In this document: piece after piece, positions 1 to 9,362 of the stretch
Layout of the letters: the number at the start of each line of letters is the position of its first letter
Numbering within the stretch: position 1 is the stretch's first letter
Source: JALYGK01 sp036259835
GTDB taxonomy: Bacteria > Actinomycetota > UBA4738
DNA: 64,000 nucleotides
Assembly (NCBI GenBank): GCA_036259835.1
Contig: DATABA010000022.1
Location: 1 to 64,000, forward strand
Reading direction: 5' to 3'
The notes under the pieces: generated by a model
The model's input: the letters and a program-made list of their open reading frames with translations, nothing else
What the model was told of the DNA's origin: nothing
Databases searched by the model: none
Translations under genes and position numbers: made by a program

Positions 1-822
1 GACGTTCCAACGCTGCCCGGGTTCGACTTCTCGGTCCCGGTCCGCGACCGCGGGGAGCTGCTGGGGGCACTCGCGGTGGCGAAGCCGCGGGGGGAGCCAC
101 TCACGCCGACCGACGAAAAGCTCCTCTCAGACCTGGCCTCACAGGCCGGGCTGGTTCTCCGGAACGTCAAGCTGATCGAGGAACTGCGCGCGTCTCGCCA
201 ACGAATCGTGTCAGCGCAGGACGAAGAACGAAGAAGGATCGAACGGAACATCCACGACGGCGCCCAACAGCAGCTCGTAGCGTTGAACGTGAAACTGGGA
301 CTCGCCAAGACCCTCGCGCAACGGGACACCGAGAAGACAGACGAGCTGCTTGCGCAACTTCAGACCGAGACGCAGGACGCGCTGGAGAACCTCCGAGACC
401 TGGCCAGAGGGGTCTACCCGCCACTGCTTCGGGATAAGGGACTCGTGGCGGCGTTGGACGCGCAGGGCCGGAAGGCCTCGGTCCCTGTGCAGATCAAAGC
501 CGACGGCGTGGAGCGTTACCCGCAGGAAACCGAAGCCGGTGTCTATTTCGTCCTGCTGGAGGCACTGCAAAATGTGACGAAGTACGCCGGAGCGTCGAAG
601 GTGACCGTCAGCCTTTCCCAGGATGGCGGACATCTCGTGTTCAACGCGGCGGACGACGGAGTCGGATTCGATCCGGGCCTGGCAAAGCGAGGTTCCGGAC
701 TCACGAACATGACCGACCGTATCGAGGCGCTGGGCGGAACGTTGGAAGTCCATTCGGCTCCCGGGAGCGGGACCTCCGTACGGGGGAGGGTCCCCGTCGC
801 CGCGGTCGAGCCGGTTAGCTAG
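1..822 (+). CDS. Sensor histidine kinase, GAF plus HisKA_3/HATPase (5' end cut by window)
   Basis: The reading frame is open from base 1, so the start lies outside the window. What remains begins inside a GAF-like domain, then the dimerisation/phosphoacceptor helix of the NarL-type (HisKA_3) class with motif RRIERNIHDGAQQQ, where the His is the predicted phosphorylation site. The HATPase domain follows: N-box EALQNVTKYA, G1-box DDGVGFD and a G2 region around GSGLTNMTDR. It is a cytosolic or membrane-attached kinase of a two-component system. Its 3' end overlaps by 8 bases the 3' end of the opposite-strand receiver gene. A NarL-type kinase normally pairs with a receiver-HTH regulator; the neighbour here has no HTH, so the partner is uncertain. 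Confidence 0.9.
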   Translation, partial: DVPTLPGFDFSVPVRDRGELLGALAVAKPRGEPLTPTDEKLLSDLASQAGLVLRNVKLIEELRASRQRIVSAQDEERRRIERNIHDGAQQQLVALNVKLGLAKTLAQRDTEKTDELLAQLQTETQDALENLRDLARGVYPPLLRDKGLVAALDAQGRKASVPVQIKADGVERYPQETEAGVYFVLLEALQNVTKYAGASKVTVSLSQDGGHLVFNAADDGVGFDPGLAKRGSGLTNMTDRIEALGGTLEVHSAPGSGTSVRGRVPVAAVEPVS

Positions 823-1204
823 CTTTGGCCGCCTCCCAGGCGTCGGCGAGACGGTCGGGGCCAAACGACGACTTCGGGATGTAGGCCGCGGCGCCGCATT
901 CCGCCGCGCGTGGAGCGTATTCGGCTTCTTCGTACGTCGACAGCAGAAGGATGATGACGCGGTCGCTCTCCTTCAGGATCTGCCTGGTCGCGTCGAGCCC
1001 GTTGATCCCGGGCAGGTTGACGTCCATCAGCACGAGGTCGGGGTTCAAGTCCCGGGCCATCTCGACGGCGGCCTCACCGGTCTCTGACTCCCCGACCACC
1101 TCGAACCCGTCGGTCGCCTCCACCACCATCCGGGCGGCCATGCGGAACGGCTCCTGGTCGTCGACGATCAGGACGCGAACCGCGCCGTCCTCGTTCGCCG
1201 TCAT
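815..1204 (-). CDS. Stand-alone response regulator receiver domain
   Basis: A 129-residue CheY-like receiver. The acidic pair is in VLIVDDQEPF, the phosphoacceptor Asp in LVLMDVNLPG, the conserved Ser/Thr in LLLST and the Lys in AAAYIPKSSF. There is no output domain: the frame stops right after the last receiver helix, so it acts by protein contacts or phosphotransfer. It is convergent with the adjacent HisKA_3 kinase (8-base overlap), and partnership is an inference from proximity. The start at 1204 has a GGAGGG-like ribosome site just upstream (minus strand). Confidence 0.88.
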   Translation of the reverse strand: MTANEDGAVRVLIVDDQEPFRMAARMVVEATDGFEVVGESETGEAAVEMARDLNPDLVLMDVNLPGINGLDATRQILKESDRVIILLLSTYEEAEYAPRAAECGAAAYIPKSSFGPDRLADAWEAAKAS

Positions 1205-1383
1205 CCACCCCTCCTTCCGGTGTCAGCGTGCCACCGAGTCGCCCCTCTGACAAGGATGGGGGCACGACCACCATGGTGAAGGTAGCCTCATGCGAGACCC
1301 GGCTGACGACAGCGTGAGGACGCCCTCCCGGGAACTCTGCGAAGATTCCCGTTTCGCGCCATCGATCGGCAAGGAGGACTGGC

Positions 1384-3366
1384 ATGCCGGGAATGAGACC
1401 CGAAGACGTCTACGAGTTGACCGGTGTGGCGGACCCTCGGGTCTCGCCCGACGGGAATACCGCGGCCTTCGTGGTCTGGTCCATCGATCGGGACAAGAAC
1501 GAGTACCGGAGCGTCATCTGGACCGCGCCACTCGACGGGTCGGGCGAACCGAGGGCGTTCACAGCCGGTCCAAAGCGGGACGCCGATCCGCGATGGTCGC
1601 CCGACGGAAAACAGCTGGCCTTCACGTCCAACCGGCACGGGGACGCGGCTCAGCTCTATGTCATGCCGGCCGACGGAGGCGAGCCACGAAAGCTGACCGA
1701 CGTGAAGGAGAGCGTGGAATCACCCGTCTGGTCGCCCGATGGGACTCGGATTGCATTCGTGACGAGAGTTCCGGCGCCGGAGTACGACGAGAAGGACGAC
1801 AAGAAGAGAGCTCCCCGCCGGATCAAGCGCCTCCAATACAAGCTCGACAATGAGGGATGGACCTTCGACCGGCGCAAGCAGATCTTCACGGTGCCGGCAG
1901 ATGGATCAAGCCCGGCAAGGCAGCTGACCGAAGGTGACTACGAACACGACCAGCCGGCCTGGTCTCCCGACGGAACAAAGATCGCCTTCTCTTCGGCTCG
2001 CCACGAGGACTGGGATGTCACGTTGATTCGCGACATCTATGTGGTGGACTCGGAAGGGGGTGAGCCCGAGCGAATTACGGGATTCGACGGCGCGGCGAGC
2101 AGACCATCGTGGTCTCCCGATGGATCGCGATTGGCCTTCAACCACTACCCGGGAGTGTGGGACGACCCGAAGCACACGCAGATCGCCGTGATCGACCTCT
2201 CATCACGGGAGCGGCGCGTGCTGACCGAGTCCCTGGACCGGACGTGTGCCCCCGACTACGAGGGAATCCGGGAGCCGATCTGGGAGGACGACGACAGTCT
2301 TCTCTTCTGCGTCGAGGACTCGGGCAATGACCCGCTCTATCGCGTGCGCGCAGACGGGTCGACGAAGCCGGAGCTCGTGGCGAGCGGCGAATACATGGTT
2401 CGCGGGTACGACACCGTAGCGGGCCGGCTGGTCTCGGCGCGGCATACGCCCACCTCCCTGGCCGAGCTCTATCACGGGGATCGCCAGATCACGCACGTGG
2501 GCAATACATTCGCACGACGCCGCGAGCTGGTTGCGCCCGAGCGATTCACCGCGATATCGCCCGACGGCGCGGAGGTGGAAGCCTGGGTCATGCGGCCCGC
2601 TGGGTTCGAAGAAGGCAAGAAGTACCCCATGCTCTTGAACATCCACGGAGGCCCGTTCACGCAATACGGGAACAAGTTCTTCGACGAGTTCCAGGTCTAC
2701 GCGGGGGGCGGCTACGTCGTCGTCTATTCGAACCCGAGAGGATCTTCCGGCTACAGCGAAGCGTGGGGCCGGGCCATTCGCGGTCCGAAAGAAGGACTCG
2801 GACCGGGGTGGGGGACGGTCGACTATGAGGACTGCATGGCCGTGGTAGACGAGGCCGTGAAGCGCTTCGAGTTCATCGACCCCGACCGTCTCGGTGTCAT
2901 GGGCGGCTCATACGGGGGCTACATGACGTCCTGGATCATCGGCCACACGGACCGATTCCAGGCGGCGATCTCCGAGCGCTCGGTGAACCAGTTCGTGTCG
3001 GAATGGGGCTCGTCAGACTTCGGATGGGACTTCAAGGGCTATCTCGGGTCATTTCTCTGGGAGGACTTCGACGCGTACGTGAAGATGTCGCCGGCGACGT
3101 ACGCCACAGAGATCACGACGCCGCTGTTGATTCTTCACTCCGAGAACGACCTGCGGTGCCCGGTCGAACAGGCAGAGCATCTGTTCGTGACGCTTCGCCT
3201 GTTGAAGCGCGATGTCGAAATGGTCCGCTTCCCCGCGGAGGGGCACGAGCTCACGAGGTCGGGCAATCCGGCTCACCGCGTGCAGCGGTTCAACATCATC
3301 CTCGACTGGCTGCGGGATCGGCTTGGCGGTGAGCCTCCTGGAGGCGCAGACACAAGCCCCGCATGA
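1384..3366 (+). CDS. S9 family peptidase (acylaminoacyl/dipeptidyl peptidase-like)
   Basis: A 660-residue serine peptidase. The N-terminal half is a beta-propeller built of WD40-like (PD40) blades with repeated WSPDG motifs. The C-terminal alpha/beta-hydrolase domain carries the nucleophile in GGSYGGYM (Ser near residue 509), an oxyanion-side NIHGGP, the acid in HSENDLRCP and the His in PAEGHELTR. No signal peptide is seen, so it is likely cytosolic and cleaves short or N-blocked peptides. The start is set by an AGGAGG ribosome site 6 bases before ATG. Its last 71 bases overlap the convergent transporter gene. Confidence 0.92.
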   Translation: MPGMRPEDVYELTGVADPRVSPDGNTAAFVVWSIDRDKNEYRSVIWTAPLDGSGEPRAFTAGPKRDADPRWSPDGKQLAFTSNRHGDAAQLYVMPADGGEPRKLTDVKESVESPVWSPDGTRIAFVTRVPAPEYDEKDDKKRAPRRIKRLQYKLDNEGWTFDRRKQIFTVPADGSSPARQLTEGDYEHDQPAWSPDGTKIAFSSARHEDWDVTLIRDIYVVDSEGGEPERITGFDGAASRPSWSPDGSRLAFNHYPGVWDDPKHTQIAVIDLSSRERRVLTESLDRTCAPDYEGIREPIWEDDDSLLFCVEDSGNDPLYRVRADGSTKPELVASGEYMVRGYDTVAGRLVSARHTPTSLAELYHGDRQITHVGNTFARRRELVAPERFTAISPDGAEVEAWVMRPAGFEEGKKYPMLLNIHGGPFTQYGNKFFDEFQVYAGGGYVVVYSNPRGSSGYSEAWGRAIRGPKEGLGPGWGTVDYEDCMAVVDEAVKRFEFIDPDRLGVMGGSYGGYMTSWIIGHTDRFQAAISERSVNQFVSEWGSSDFGWDFKGYLGSFLWEDFDAYVKMSPATYATEITTPLLILHSENDLRCPVEQAEHLFVTLRLLKRDVEMVRFPAEGHELTRSGNPAHRVQRFNIILDWLRDRLGGEPPGGADTSPA

Positions 3367-6250
3367 CGGCCAGACTCGCCTGAGGTCGCTCCAACAGGAT
3401 CCGCTCGAAGCGTTTGCGGTCGATGCTCAGCGTGCGAACTGCGCCTGCGGCGACCAGTGAGGCCATCCGAGGTTCGCCCGTGATGATCGACATCTCACCG
3501 ACATAGTCACCGGGCCGCCGGCGCGCGATCTCGGCGCCCGATCCGGTTCCGGCCATCCGTACGAGGATTTCTCCGGAGACCACAATGTGCATCTCGTCAC
3601 CCCATTCGCCGCTTTCGGCGATGATCGCGCCGTCGGGAAAGAGGTGCTCCGCCGCCACCTCCGCGACGCGCTTCACGTCTGAGGGTTCAAGGTCAGCGAA
3701 CAGCGGTACTTTGCGGAGGAAAAGAATCCGCTCCATCAACGGGAGCGTCGTGACGGTTTCCATCATGCTTTCTCCCTTCTGAGTCCATGCCGCTGCCTCG
3801 CGAACGAGAGGGTCGGGGTCTGACCTTGCAAGCCTCTCTACAAGAGCGTCAAGAGGACGCCCGACCAGGTCGCGCGCCGCGGTCGCGGCAGATGCCCGCA
3901 ACCATGCGTCTTGATCGTTCAACAGAGTCCGGAGAACTTCGGGTCGGCTCGGGCGTTGGCGAGGGTCGTTGCTTTCCCAGATGGCAAGGAGCGGACGAAC
4001 CAGTTCGGATTCGCCGGCCGTTTCGAGCGTCTCGAGCGCGTTCGCTACCTGCTGACGGTCGTGGCTTTCCAAGTTCTCCAGCGCGACGTCGAACGCCTCC
4101 CGGTCGGCGAACAGGGCGGCTGCCTGAAGGGCGTTCCGGGCGTGCCCCACGGCCCGGTGACGGAGCGAATCCGCGGCCAGGGCCATGGCACCATCCGCGT
4201 GTGCCTCGAACGCCGTCCACAGACGCTGGTAGCGCAGCGCGTGGTCACGTTGCTCTTCAGCGTATCGGCGCAGCGGTGCCTGGTCGCCTAAACGAAAGCC
4301 CCGAAGTGAATGGCGCGCGGCGTCGCGGACGGAGGAATCCTCGTCTCCGAGGACCGCGACGAGCTTCTCGGTGGCCCATTGCTCGTCGACCCGTCCCAGC
4401 GCTGAGGCCGCCGCGCGGCGAACAATCGGATGCGGGTCCGAAATCCCGTCACTCAAAAGGTCGGTTGTAAATCCGTCACTCGCCTCCAGCGCGTCAAGCG
4501 CCTCAGCGCGCCATTCGGGGCGTGAGTCGCTGGCCATGGCGGTCAACGTTTCGTGAGCGTGCGAGTCCATTCCCTTCTCGATCAGGACGGCTGCCGCTCG
4601 GGCCCGGACGGTCGGGTCCGGGTCGGAGAGGAGGTCGCCAAGGTGATCGCTGAGCTCGTGCTTCGTCCAGCTACACACCGCCGCAGCTCGGACCGCCCAC
4701 CCCCGCACCACCGCGTCGGGATCGCGCAGCGAGGGGGCGACCTCATCGACCAACGCGGGAATGTGTCGCTTGACCAGCGCTTGGAGGGCGACCACTCGGA
4801 TTTCGGGATCCGGATCGCGAATTCCGGCTTTCAGTGCAGATTCGGCGATTGGACTCGTGACGTCGGAGAGGATCTCGAGCGCGACTCTCCGCATTTTGGG
4901 GTCCGCCCCTGAAGCCGCGTCGAGGAGCGTCTGAAGGGCTGTGGGATCGTGCTGCGTCCCGCCGAACGGATGCTCCTCGGCGACGAATACATCGGGCCAG
5001 CCGGCTCTGAGGCTCTCGATCACCGCGTCGCGGTAAGTCTGACGGGCCCGCCACGCGACATACACGGCGAGCGCCGCCGCAGCCGCTCCAATGATGAATA
5101 CGTACCTCGGTGACAACACCCGATCCGCGGCGAGAAGCACCACGCCGGCTGCCACCGCACCGGCCTGCCTTGGGCCTGCTTCCATCATGGTCCTGATCGC
5201 GCTTCGGCGAGCGGCGGGGACGACGTTGAAAAGGGCCTCCCACCCGGGACTCCAAACCGCGTAAACCCAGAGAAGTTGGGCAAACCTGAAGACGACCAGC
5301 ACCAGGAAGCTGGAGTGGATCGCGAGGAATCCGAACCCGACCAGGTAGATGATCGGCAGGACCAAAACCATCAATGCCACGCCAAAACGGGCGAAGAGCC
5401 GGTTGACGACGAAGAGCGACAGCACCAGCGCGGTGGCGTTCATCAATCCGAAGAAGACGCCGAGGAATGCGGCAAGACGGTCGGCATCGGGAAACCGCTG
5501 CGTCACTGCTCGAGCGAACGGCAGAGTGAGCGTCAGATACAACATCGAGAAGAGCACCAGCGCGCCGGCCATGAACCGGAGCAGCGGAGAGCTTCGAAGA
5601 ACCCGAAGGCTCTCTGCCATGCCCTGTATCGAGGAGCGCCGCGACCCGCGCGGGCGGGGTCGCTCGGGCGAGGCTCGAAGGATCGAGCGCGCCAGCCAAA
5701 ATGCGGGAATGAGCGAACCCGCCCACACCAGCAGAAAGTTCTCGGCGCCTATCCACGCCGCGAGCGGGCCGGTGGCGACGCCGCCCACCGTTCCGCCCAG
5801 GATCATGGCCGCCCCATAGAGAGGAAAGAGGCGTTTCGCCTGTCGGGTGTCGGTCACCGCCCCGGCGACGCCCCACAATGCCATTCCCATGACGACCCAC
5901 ACGACCATCATCAACAGCCACAGGACGGCGTAGAAAATGCGGACGTCCAGCTCGAGAGCGAACCGCGCTGCCACCAACAGCGCTGCAAGAGCGAACAGGA
6001 TCGTGGCGAGCCCGCGAGCGCGTTGGCTCAAGAACGCCGTCATGCTCAGAATCGTCGGGAAGGTAACCAGACCAACGAGCACGTAAAGCGTTGGCAGCGC
6101 CTGTGGACCGAACCTCGCGAAGAACAGCGATTCGGCTCCGGTGCTGCCGATGGCCCCACCTGTCCAGGCCACGAGCATCATGACAATCAAGGGGACGGCC
6201 GTTCCTTGTTCGCCGGCACGAATCTTCAGGGCTCGCGAAAGTGATGGCAC
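3296..6250 (-). CDS. MFS/NTT-like membrane transporter fused to HEAT repeats and a cyclic-nucleotide-binding domain
   Basis: A 984-residue protein in three parts. About residues 1-420 hold roughly twelve hydrophobic helices resembling the MFS or ATP/ADP-exchanger fold. Residues about 430-800 are HEAT-type repeats with recurrent D-P-(D/E)-x-x-V-R motifs. Residues about 840-975 form a cNMP-binding domain: LFADLEPSDV entry helix, a phosphate-binding-cassette region near GDYVGEMSIITGEPR, and a C-terminal helix. The usual cassette Arg is present in GEPRMAS. The design suggests transport gated by cAMP or another ligand. It sits next to two class III cyclases on the same strand. The transported substrate is unknown. 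Confidence 0.85.
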   Translation of the reverse strand: MPSLSRALKIRAGEQGTAVPLIVMMLVAWTGGAIGSTGAESLFFARFGPQALPTLYVLVGLVTFPTILSMTAFLSQRARGLATILFALAALLVAARFALELDVRIFYAVLWLLMMVVWVVMGMALWGVAGAVTDTRQAKRLFPLYGAAMILGGTVGGVATGPLAAWIGAENFLLVWAGSLIPAFWLARSILRASPERPRPRGSRRSSIQGMAESLRVLRSSPLLRFMAGALVLFSMLYLTLTLPFARAVTQRFPDADRLAAFLGVFFGLMNATALVLSLFVVNRLFARFGVALMVLVLPIIYLVGFGFLAIHSSFLVLVVFRFAQLLWVYAVWSPGWEALFNVVPAARRSAIRTMMEAGPRQAGAVAAGVVLLAADRVLSPRYVFIIGAAAAALAVYVAWRARQTYRDAVIESLRAGWPDVFVAEEHPFGGTQHDPTALQTLLDAASGADPKMRRVALEILSDVTSPIAESALKAGIRDPDPEIRVVALQALVKRHIPALVDEVAPSLRDPDAVVRGWAVRAAAVCSWTKHELSDHLGDLLSDPDPTVRARAAAVLIEKGMDSHAHETLTAMASDSRPEWRAEALDALEASDGFTTDLLSDGISDPHPIVRRAAASALGRVDEQWATEKLVAVLGDEDSSVRDAARHSLRGFRLGDQAPLRRYAEEQRDHALRYQRLWTAFEAHADGAMALAADSLRHRAVGHARNALQAAALFADREAFDVALENLESHDRQQVANALETLETAGESELVRPLLAIWESNDPRQRPSRPEVLRTLLNDQDAWLRASAATAARDLVGRPLDALVERLARSDPDPLVREAAAWTQKGESMMETVTTLPLMERILFLRKVPLFADLEPSDVKRVAEVAAEHLFPDGAIIAESGEWGDEMHIVVSGEILVRMAGTGSGAEIARRRPGDYVGEMSIITGEPRMASLVAAGAVRTLSIDRKRFERILLERPQASLAVMRGLCLRLQEAHRQADPAASRG

Positions 6251-6316
6251 GCAGGCATACTCCGTCGGGGAAACGCGGGCGGCAACCGCAGCCCCGCGTC
6301 GAACCTAGGGAGTCCG

Positions 6317-6714
6317 GTGGTGAACCGTCACGAGCTGGAACAGCGCGTCCGAGAGATATACGAGACTTTCGCCGGAGGCGACTCTACGCGTACACGGCGT
6401 CCTTTTCTCCAGACATCCTGGCCGTACCAGGCGACAACCTTGTGTCAGGCCGGTATGTGGGTCAGGACTACTTCACGACCATGCCGGAGCGGATGGCTCC
6501 GCTCGACGGCGGATCACTCCGAAACGGATTCTCCTCAATGAGAAAGACAACGCTGCTCTGGTCGAGTTATCTGAACGGAAGCCGAAAGAGCAAGCGGGCC
6601 GAGGTCGACGGTTACCACATGATTCGGCTGACGGAGGAAGGAAAAGTCGCCGAGGGCTTCACCGGGGATAAGGACGCGCTGGACGAGTCTCACTCTGAGT
6701 CGCTGAGCGCGTAG
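6317..6714 (+). pseudogene. SnoaL-like/NTF2-fold protein, decayed by several frameshifts
   Basis: A GTG start with a good AGGGAG ribosome site opens the family N-terminus MVNRHELEQRVREIYETFAG. After about 6380 the matching sequence moves to another frame (FSPDIL, then SGRYVGQDYFTTMPERM). Near 6510 it moves to a third frame (RITPKRILLNEKDNAALVE) and near 6580 back again (KRAEVDGYHMIRLTEEGKVA). The pieces line up in order as one SnoaL-like protein of about 130 residues. Small in-frame losses are also likely (a residue before VPGDN, and the usual Trp-Gly in the last strand). Its end overlaps the cyclase gene on the other strand by 25 bases. Confidence 0.72.
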
Positions 6715-9353
6715 GCGACCGCTTCCTCCGGGTCCATCGACCTTCCTTCGGCGATCGCCGTGTCGACGGCCTGGTCGCCCATTACCGCACGGGCGGCGCC
6801 GACCGGGTCGCCCATCATGATTGCGTCGGCCGGAGCGATGTTCGCGTACCGTTCCAGCAGTCCCTCTGCAACGCCATAGAGACGCATGGACCGAAGGTGT
6901 CTTCCCCGCTCGCCCTCGAGCGTGCTCATGGCGAAGATCATGTACGTCGTCATCGCGATGTTGCCTGCATCCCGATGCATGGCGATGCCTCGTTTCACGT
7001 ATTCGTCGGCGCGGTCGAGGTCCCCGAGGAGTCTGTAGGCCTGCCCCAGCGACGTCGTCGCCTCGATGAGGTGGAAGGCGTTCCCCATTGACTCGGCGAG
7101 CGCGATTGCCTCATGCCCGACTCGCAACGCTTCCGCCGGACGACGCTGGAGTACAAACAGGTACCCCAGAGCGTCCATTGCATTCAGGACCCCCTCCTTG
7201 TCGTCGAGCTCGCGGGCCAGGGCCAGGCTTTCTTCGAGCAGCCTTCCGTGTGTTTCGAGGTCACCGTCGATCATGTAGACGAACGAAAGGTCGTAGAGCG
7301 CTCGTTCGATCCCGAACTTGTCTCCGAGTTCCCGGAAGATTTCCAGTGCTTCCTCGTAATGGCGGCGCGTCACCTTGTAGTCGGCATCCCAATAAGCCAA
7401 ACCTCCGGCGGCACCGTGTGCCCTGGCCGTGATTGCGGATCGTTCGTTTGCACCCGGTAACGCGAGCAAGCGGTCCAGCCAGCGCCGCCCTTCCCGAAGA
7501 TGCCCTCGCTGTTGCCAGAAGCGCCACAACGCCGCACCGATTCGGAGTCCTGTCTCGGGCTGTTCGGTGTCGATGCACCATTGCAGGGCCGCGCGGATGT
7601 TGTCGTTCTCCAAGTCGCATCTGTTGAGCCATATGACCTGGTCATGCGCCAGAAGGTGGGGCTCGGCCGCCTCGGAGAACTCCATGAAGTAACGTGCGTG
7701 CCGACCAGCGATGTCGTTCAACTCGCCACTTTCGGTGAGCCGCTCCGAGGAGTACTCCCGGATCGTCTCGAGCATGCGGAACCTCGGTTCGGCAGCCGTC
7801 ATCTCCGTCTGTCGAACGAGGCTCTTATCCACCAATGAGCTCAGGGCGTCGAGCGTGTCGAGCCTTAGTTCGGCGTTGGGGTTACAGACCGAATCGACCG
7901 CCTCAAACGTGCAGCCGCTGGCAAAGACGGCGAGCCGGGAAAGGAGACGTCGCTCCGGTTCCCCGAGCAGCTCGTAGCTCCAGTCGATGGTTCCGCGGAG
8001 CGTCCGTTGACGCTCCGGCACGTTCCTCGTCGCCGAGGTAAGAAGCGGGAGGCGGTGACCAAGTCTCGCCAGGATCGCCTCAGGAGTGAGCAGCTTCACT
8101 CGGGAAGCGGCGAGCTCGATTGCCAGCGGAAGCCCGTCCAGCCGCGCGCAGATTTCAGCAACTGCGGGAGCGTTCTGGTTCGTGACCATGAAGTCTTCTT
8201 TCACCGCTCGAGCTCGATGAATGAACAGCGCGACAGCATCGAACTGCGAAAGCGTCTCGGCATCGGGAAGATCCCGCGGGTCTGGCAGATGAAGAGGCTC
8301 GACGTGGAACTCGTGTTCTCCGGAGACGTGCAGAACGACGCGGCTGGTCACGAGGATGTGAACGTCGCGGGTTCTGCGGAGGATGACCTCGACGTCCCTC
8401 GCCGCTTCGGTAACTTGCTCGAAGTTGTCGAGCACGAGAAGCACGTTCTTTTCGCTGAGGTGATTGATCAGCGTGTCCAGCCAGGAGCCCGCCGGTTCCC
8501 CTGGGATGTCGAGAGCTTGAGCGACGGCGGAGGGCACGAGCTCCGGATCGGTGATCGCAGCGAGGTCGACGAAGAACGCTCCATCCGGAAAGTCGGCGAG
8601 CGTTTCGCGCGCCACCTCGAGCGCCAGTCGCGTCTTGCCGCTGCCGCCTGGTCCACTGAGCGTCACGAGGCGGGTTCGGCGAACGAGCCCGCCCACGGCA
8701 TCGATCTCTTCAAGCCGGCCAACGAAGGATGTGAGTTGAACGGGGAGGTTGTTTGGCCGGGCGTCCAACGACTTCAAGAGCGGAAAGTCAGGAGGAAGCC
8801 CTTCAATCACGAGGTCGAATATGTGCTCGGGATGAGCCAGGTCCTTCAGGCGATGCGTGCCGAGATCCCGAACCGAAACGCCTTCCGGCAACGCATGCTC
8901 GACGAGGGCCCGTGTGGCATCGGACACGAGCACCTGACCGCCGTGCCCCGCCGCGGCGATACGAGCTGCGCGGTTGACATCGATCCCGAGGTAGTCGTCT
9001 CCTCCGAGCGTTCCTTCGCCCGTGTGCAGCCCCATGCGAACGCGGAGGGTCCGCCCATGCGACCATGAGTGGGTCGCCAGTTCGCGCTGAGCCGACACCG
9101 CGGCGTGAAGCGCCCCGGTAGGAGTAGGGAACACTGCGAAGAACGAATCGCCCTCCGTTCGGATCTCCCGTCCTCCGCCTCGGGAGATGGCGTCCCGAAT
9201 GATCCGTGCGTGATCGTCCTGGATGGTTCGGTACTTCTGACCCAGCTCTTGGAGCAGCTTCGTCGACCCCTCGATGTCTGTGAAGAAGAAGGTAACCGTG
9301 CCGGTGGGAAGTTCGCTTCCATCGGCGGGCTGCTTCGCTCTCGGGTCCGTCAA
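6690..9353 (-). CDS. Class III adenylate/guanylate cyclase with STAND (NB-ARC-like) ATPase and TPR region
   Basis: An 887-residue signalling protein. The N-terminal cyclase domain (about 15-185) has metal-binding Asp motifs FTDIEGS and TEGDSFFAVF and the closing motif DYLGIDVNRAARI. A STAND-type NTPase follows (about 200-480), with Walker A GPGGSGKTRL and Walker B VLLVLDNFE. The rest (about 560-860) is helical TPR-like repeats. The usual adenine-selecting Lys two to four residues before the second Asp is Arg/Thr here, as is common in this subfamily, so nucleotide specificity is open. It is cotranscribed, with a 9-base gap, behind the larger cyclase upstream. Confidence 0.9.
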   Translation of the reverse strand: MTDPRAKQPADGSELPTGTVTFFFTDIEGSTKLLQELGQKYRTIQDDHARIIRDAISRGGGREIRTEGDSFFAVFPTPTGALHAAVSAQRELATHSWSHGRTLRVRMGLHTGEGTLGGDDYLGIDVNRAARIAAAGHGGQVLVSDATRALVEHALPEGVSVRDLGTHRLKDLAHPEHIFDLVIEGLPPDFPLLKSLDARPNNLPVQLTSFVGRLEEIDAVGGLVRRTRLVTLSGPGGSGKTRLALEVARETLADFPDGAFFVDLAAITDPELVPSAVAQALDIPGEPAGSWLDTLINHLSEKNVLLVLDNFEQVTEAARDVEVILRRTRDVHILVTSRVVLHVSGEHEFHVEPLHLPDPRDLPDAETLSQFDAVALFIHRARAVKEDFMVTNQNAPAVAEICARLDGLPLAIELAASRVKLLTPEAILARLGHRLPLLTSATRNVPERQRTLRGTIDWSYELLGEPERRLLSRLAVFASGCTFEAVDSVCNPNAELRLDTLDALSSLVDKSLVRQTEMTAAEPRFRMLETIREYSSERLTESGELNDIAGRHARYFMEFSEAAEPHLLAHDQVIWLNRCDLENDNIRAALQWCIDTEQPETGLRIGAALWRFWQQRGHLREGRRWLDRLLALPGANERSAITARAHGAAGGLAYWDADYKVTRRHYEEALEIFRELGDKFGIERALYDLSFVYMIDGDLETHGRLLEESLALARELDDKEGVLNAMDALGYLFVLQRRPAEALRVGHEAIALAESMGNAFHLIEATTSLGQAYRLLGDLDRADEYVKRGIAMHRDAGNIAMTTYMIFAMSTLEGERGRHLRSMRLYGVAEGLLERYANIAPADAIMMGDPVGAARAVMGDQAVDTAIAEGRSMDPEEAVAYALSDSE

Positions 9354-9362
9354 TTCAGGTCG

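Noticed and set aside
4743..5921. 392-residue minus-strand frame
   Set aside because: Same strand but a different frame of the transporter-HEAT gene; Arg-rich with no domain.
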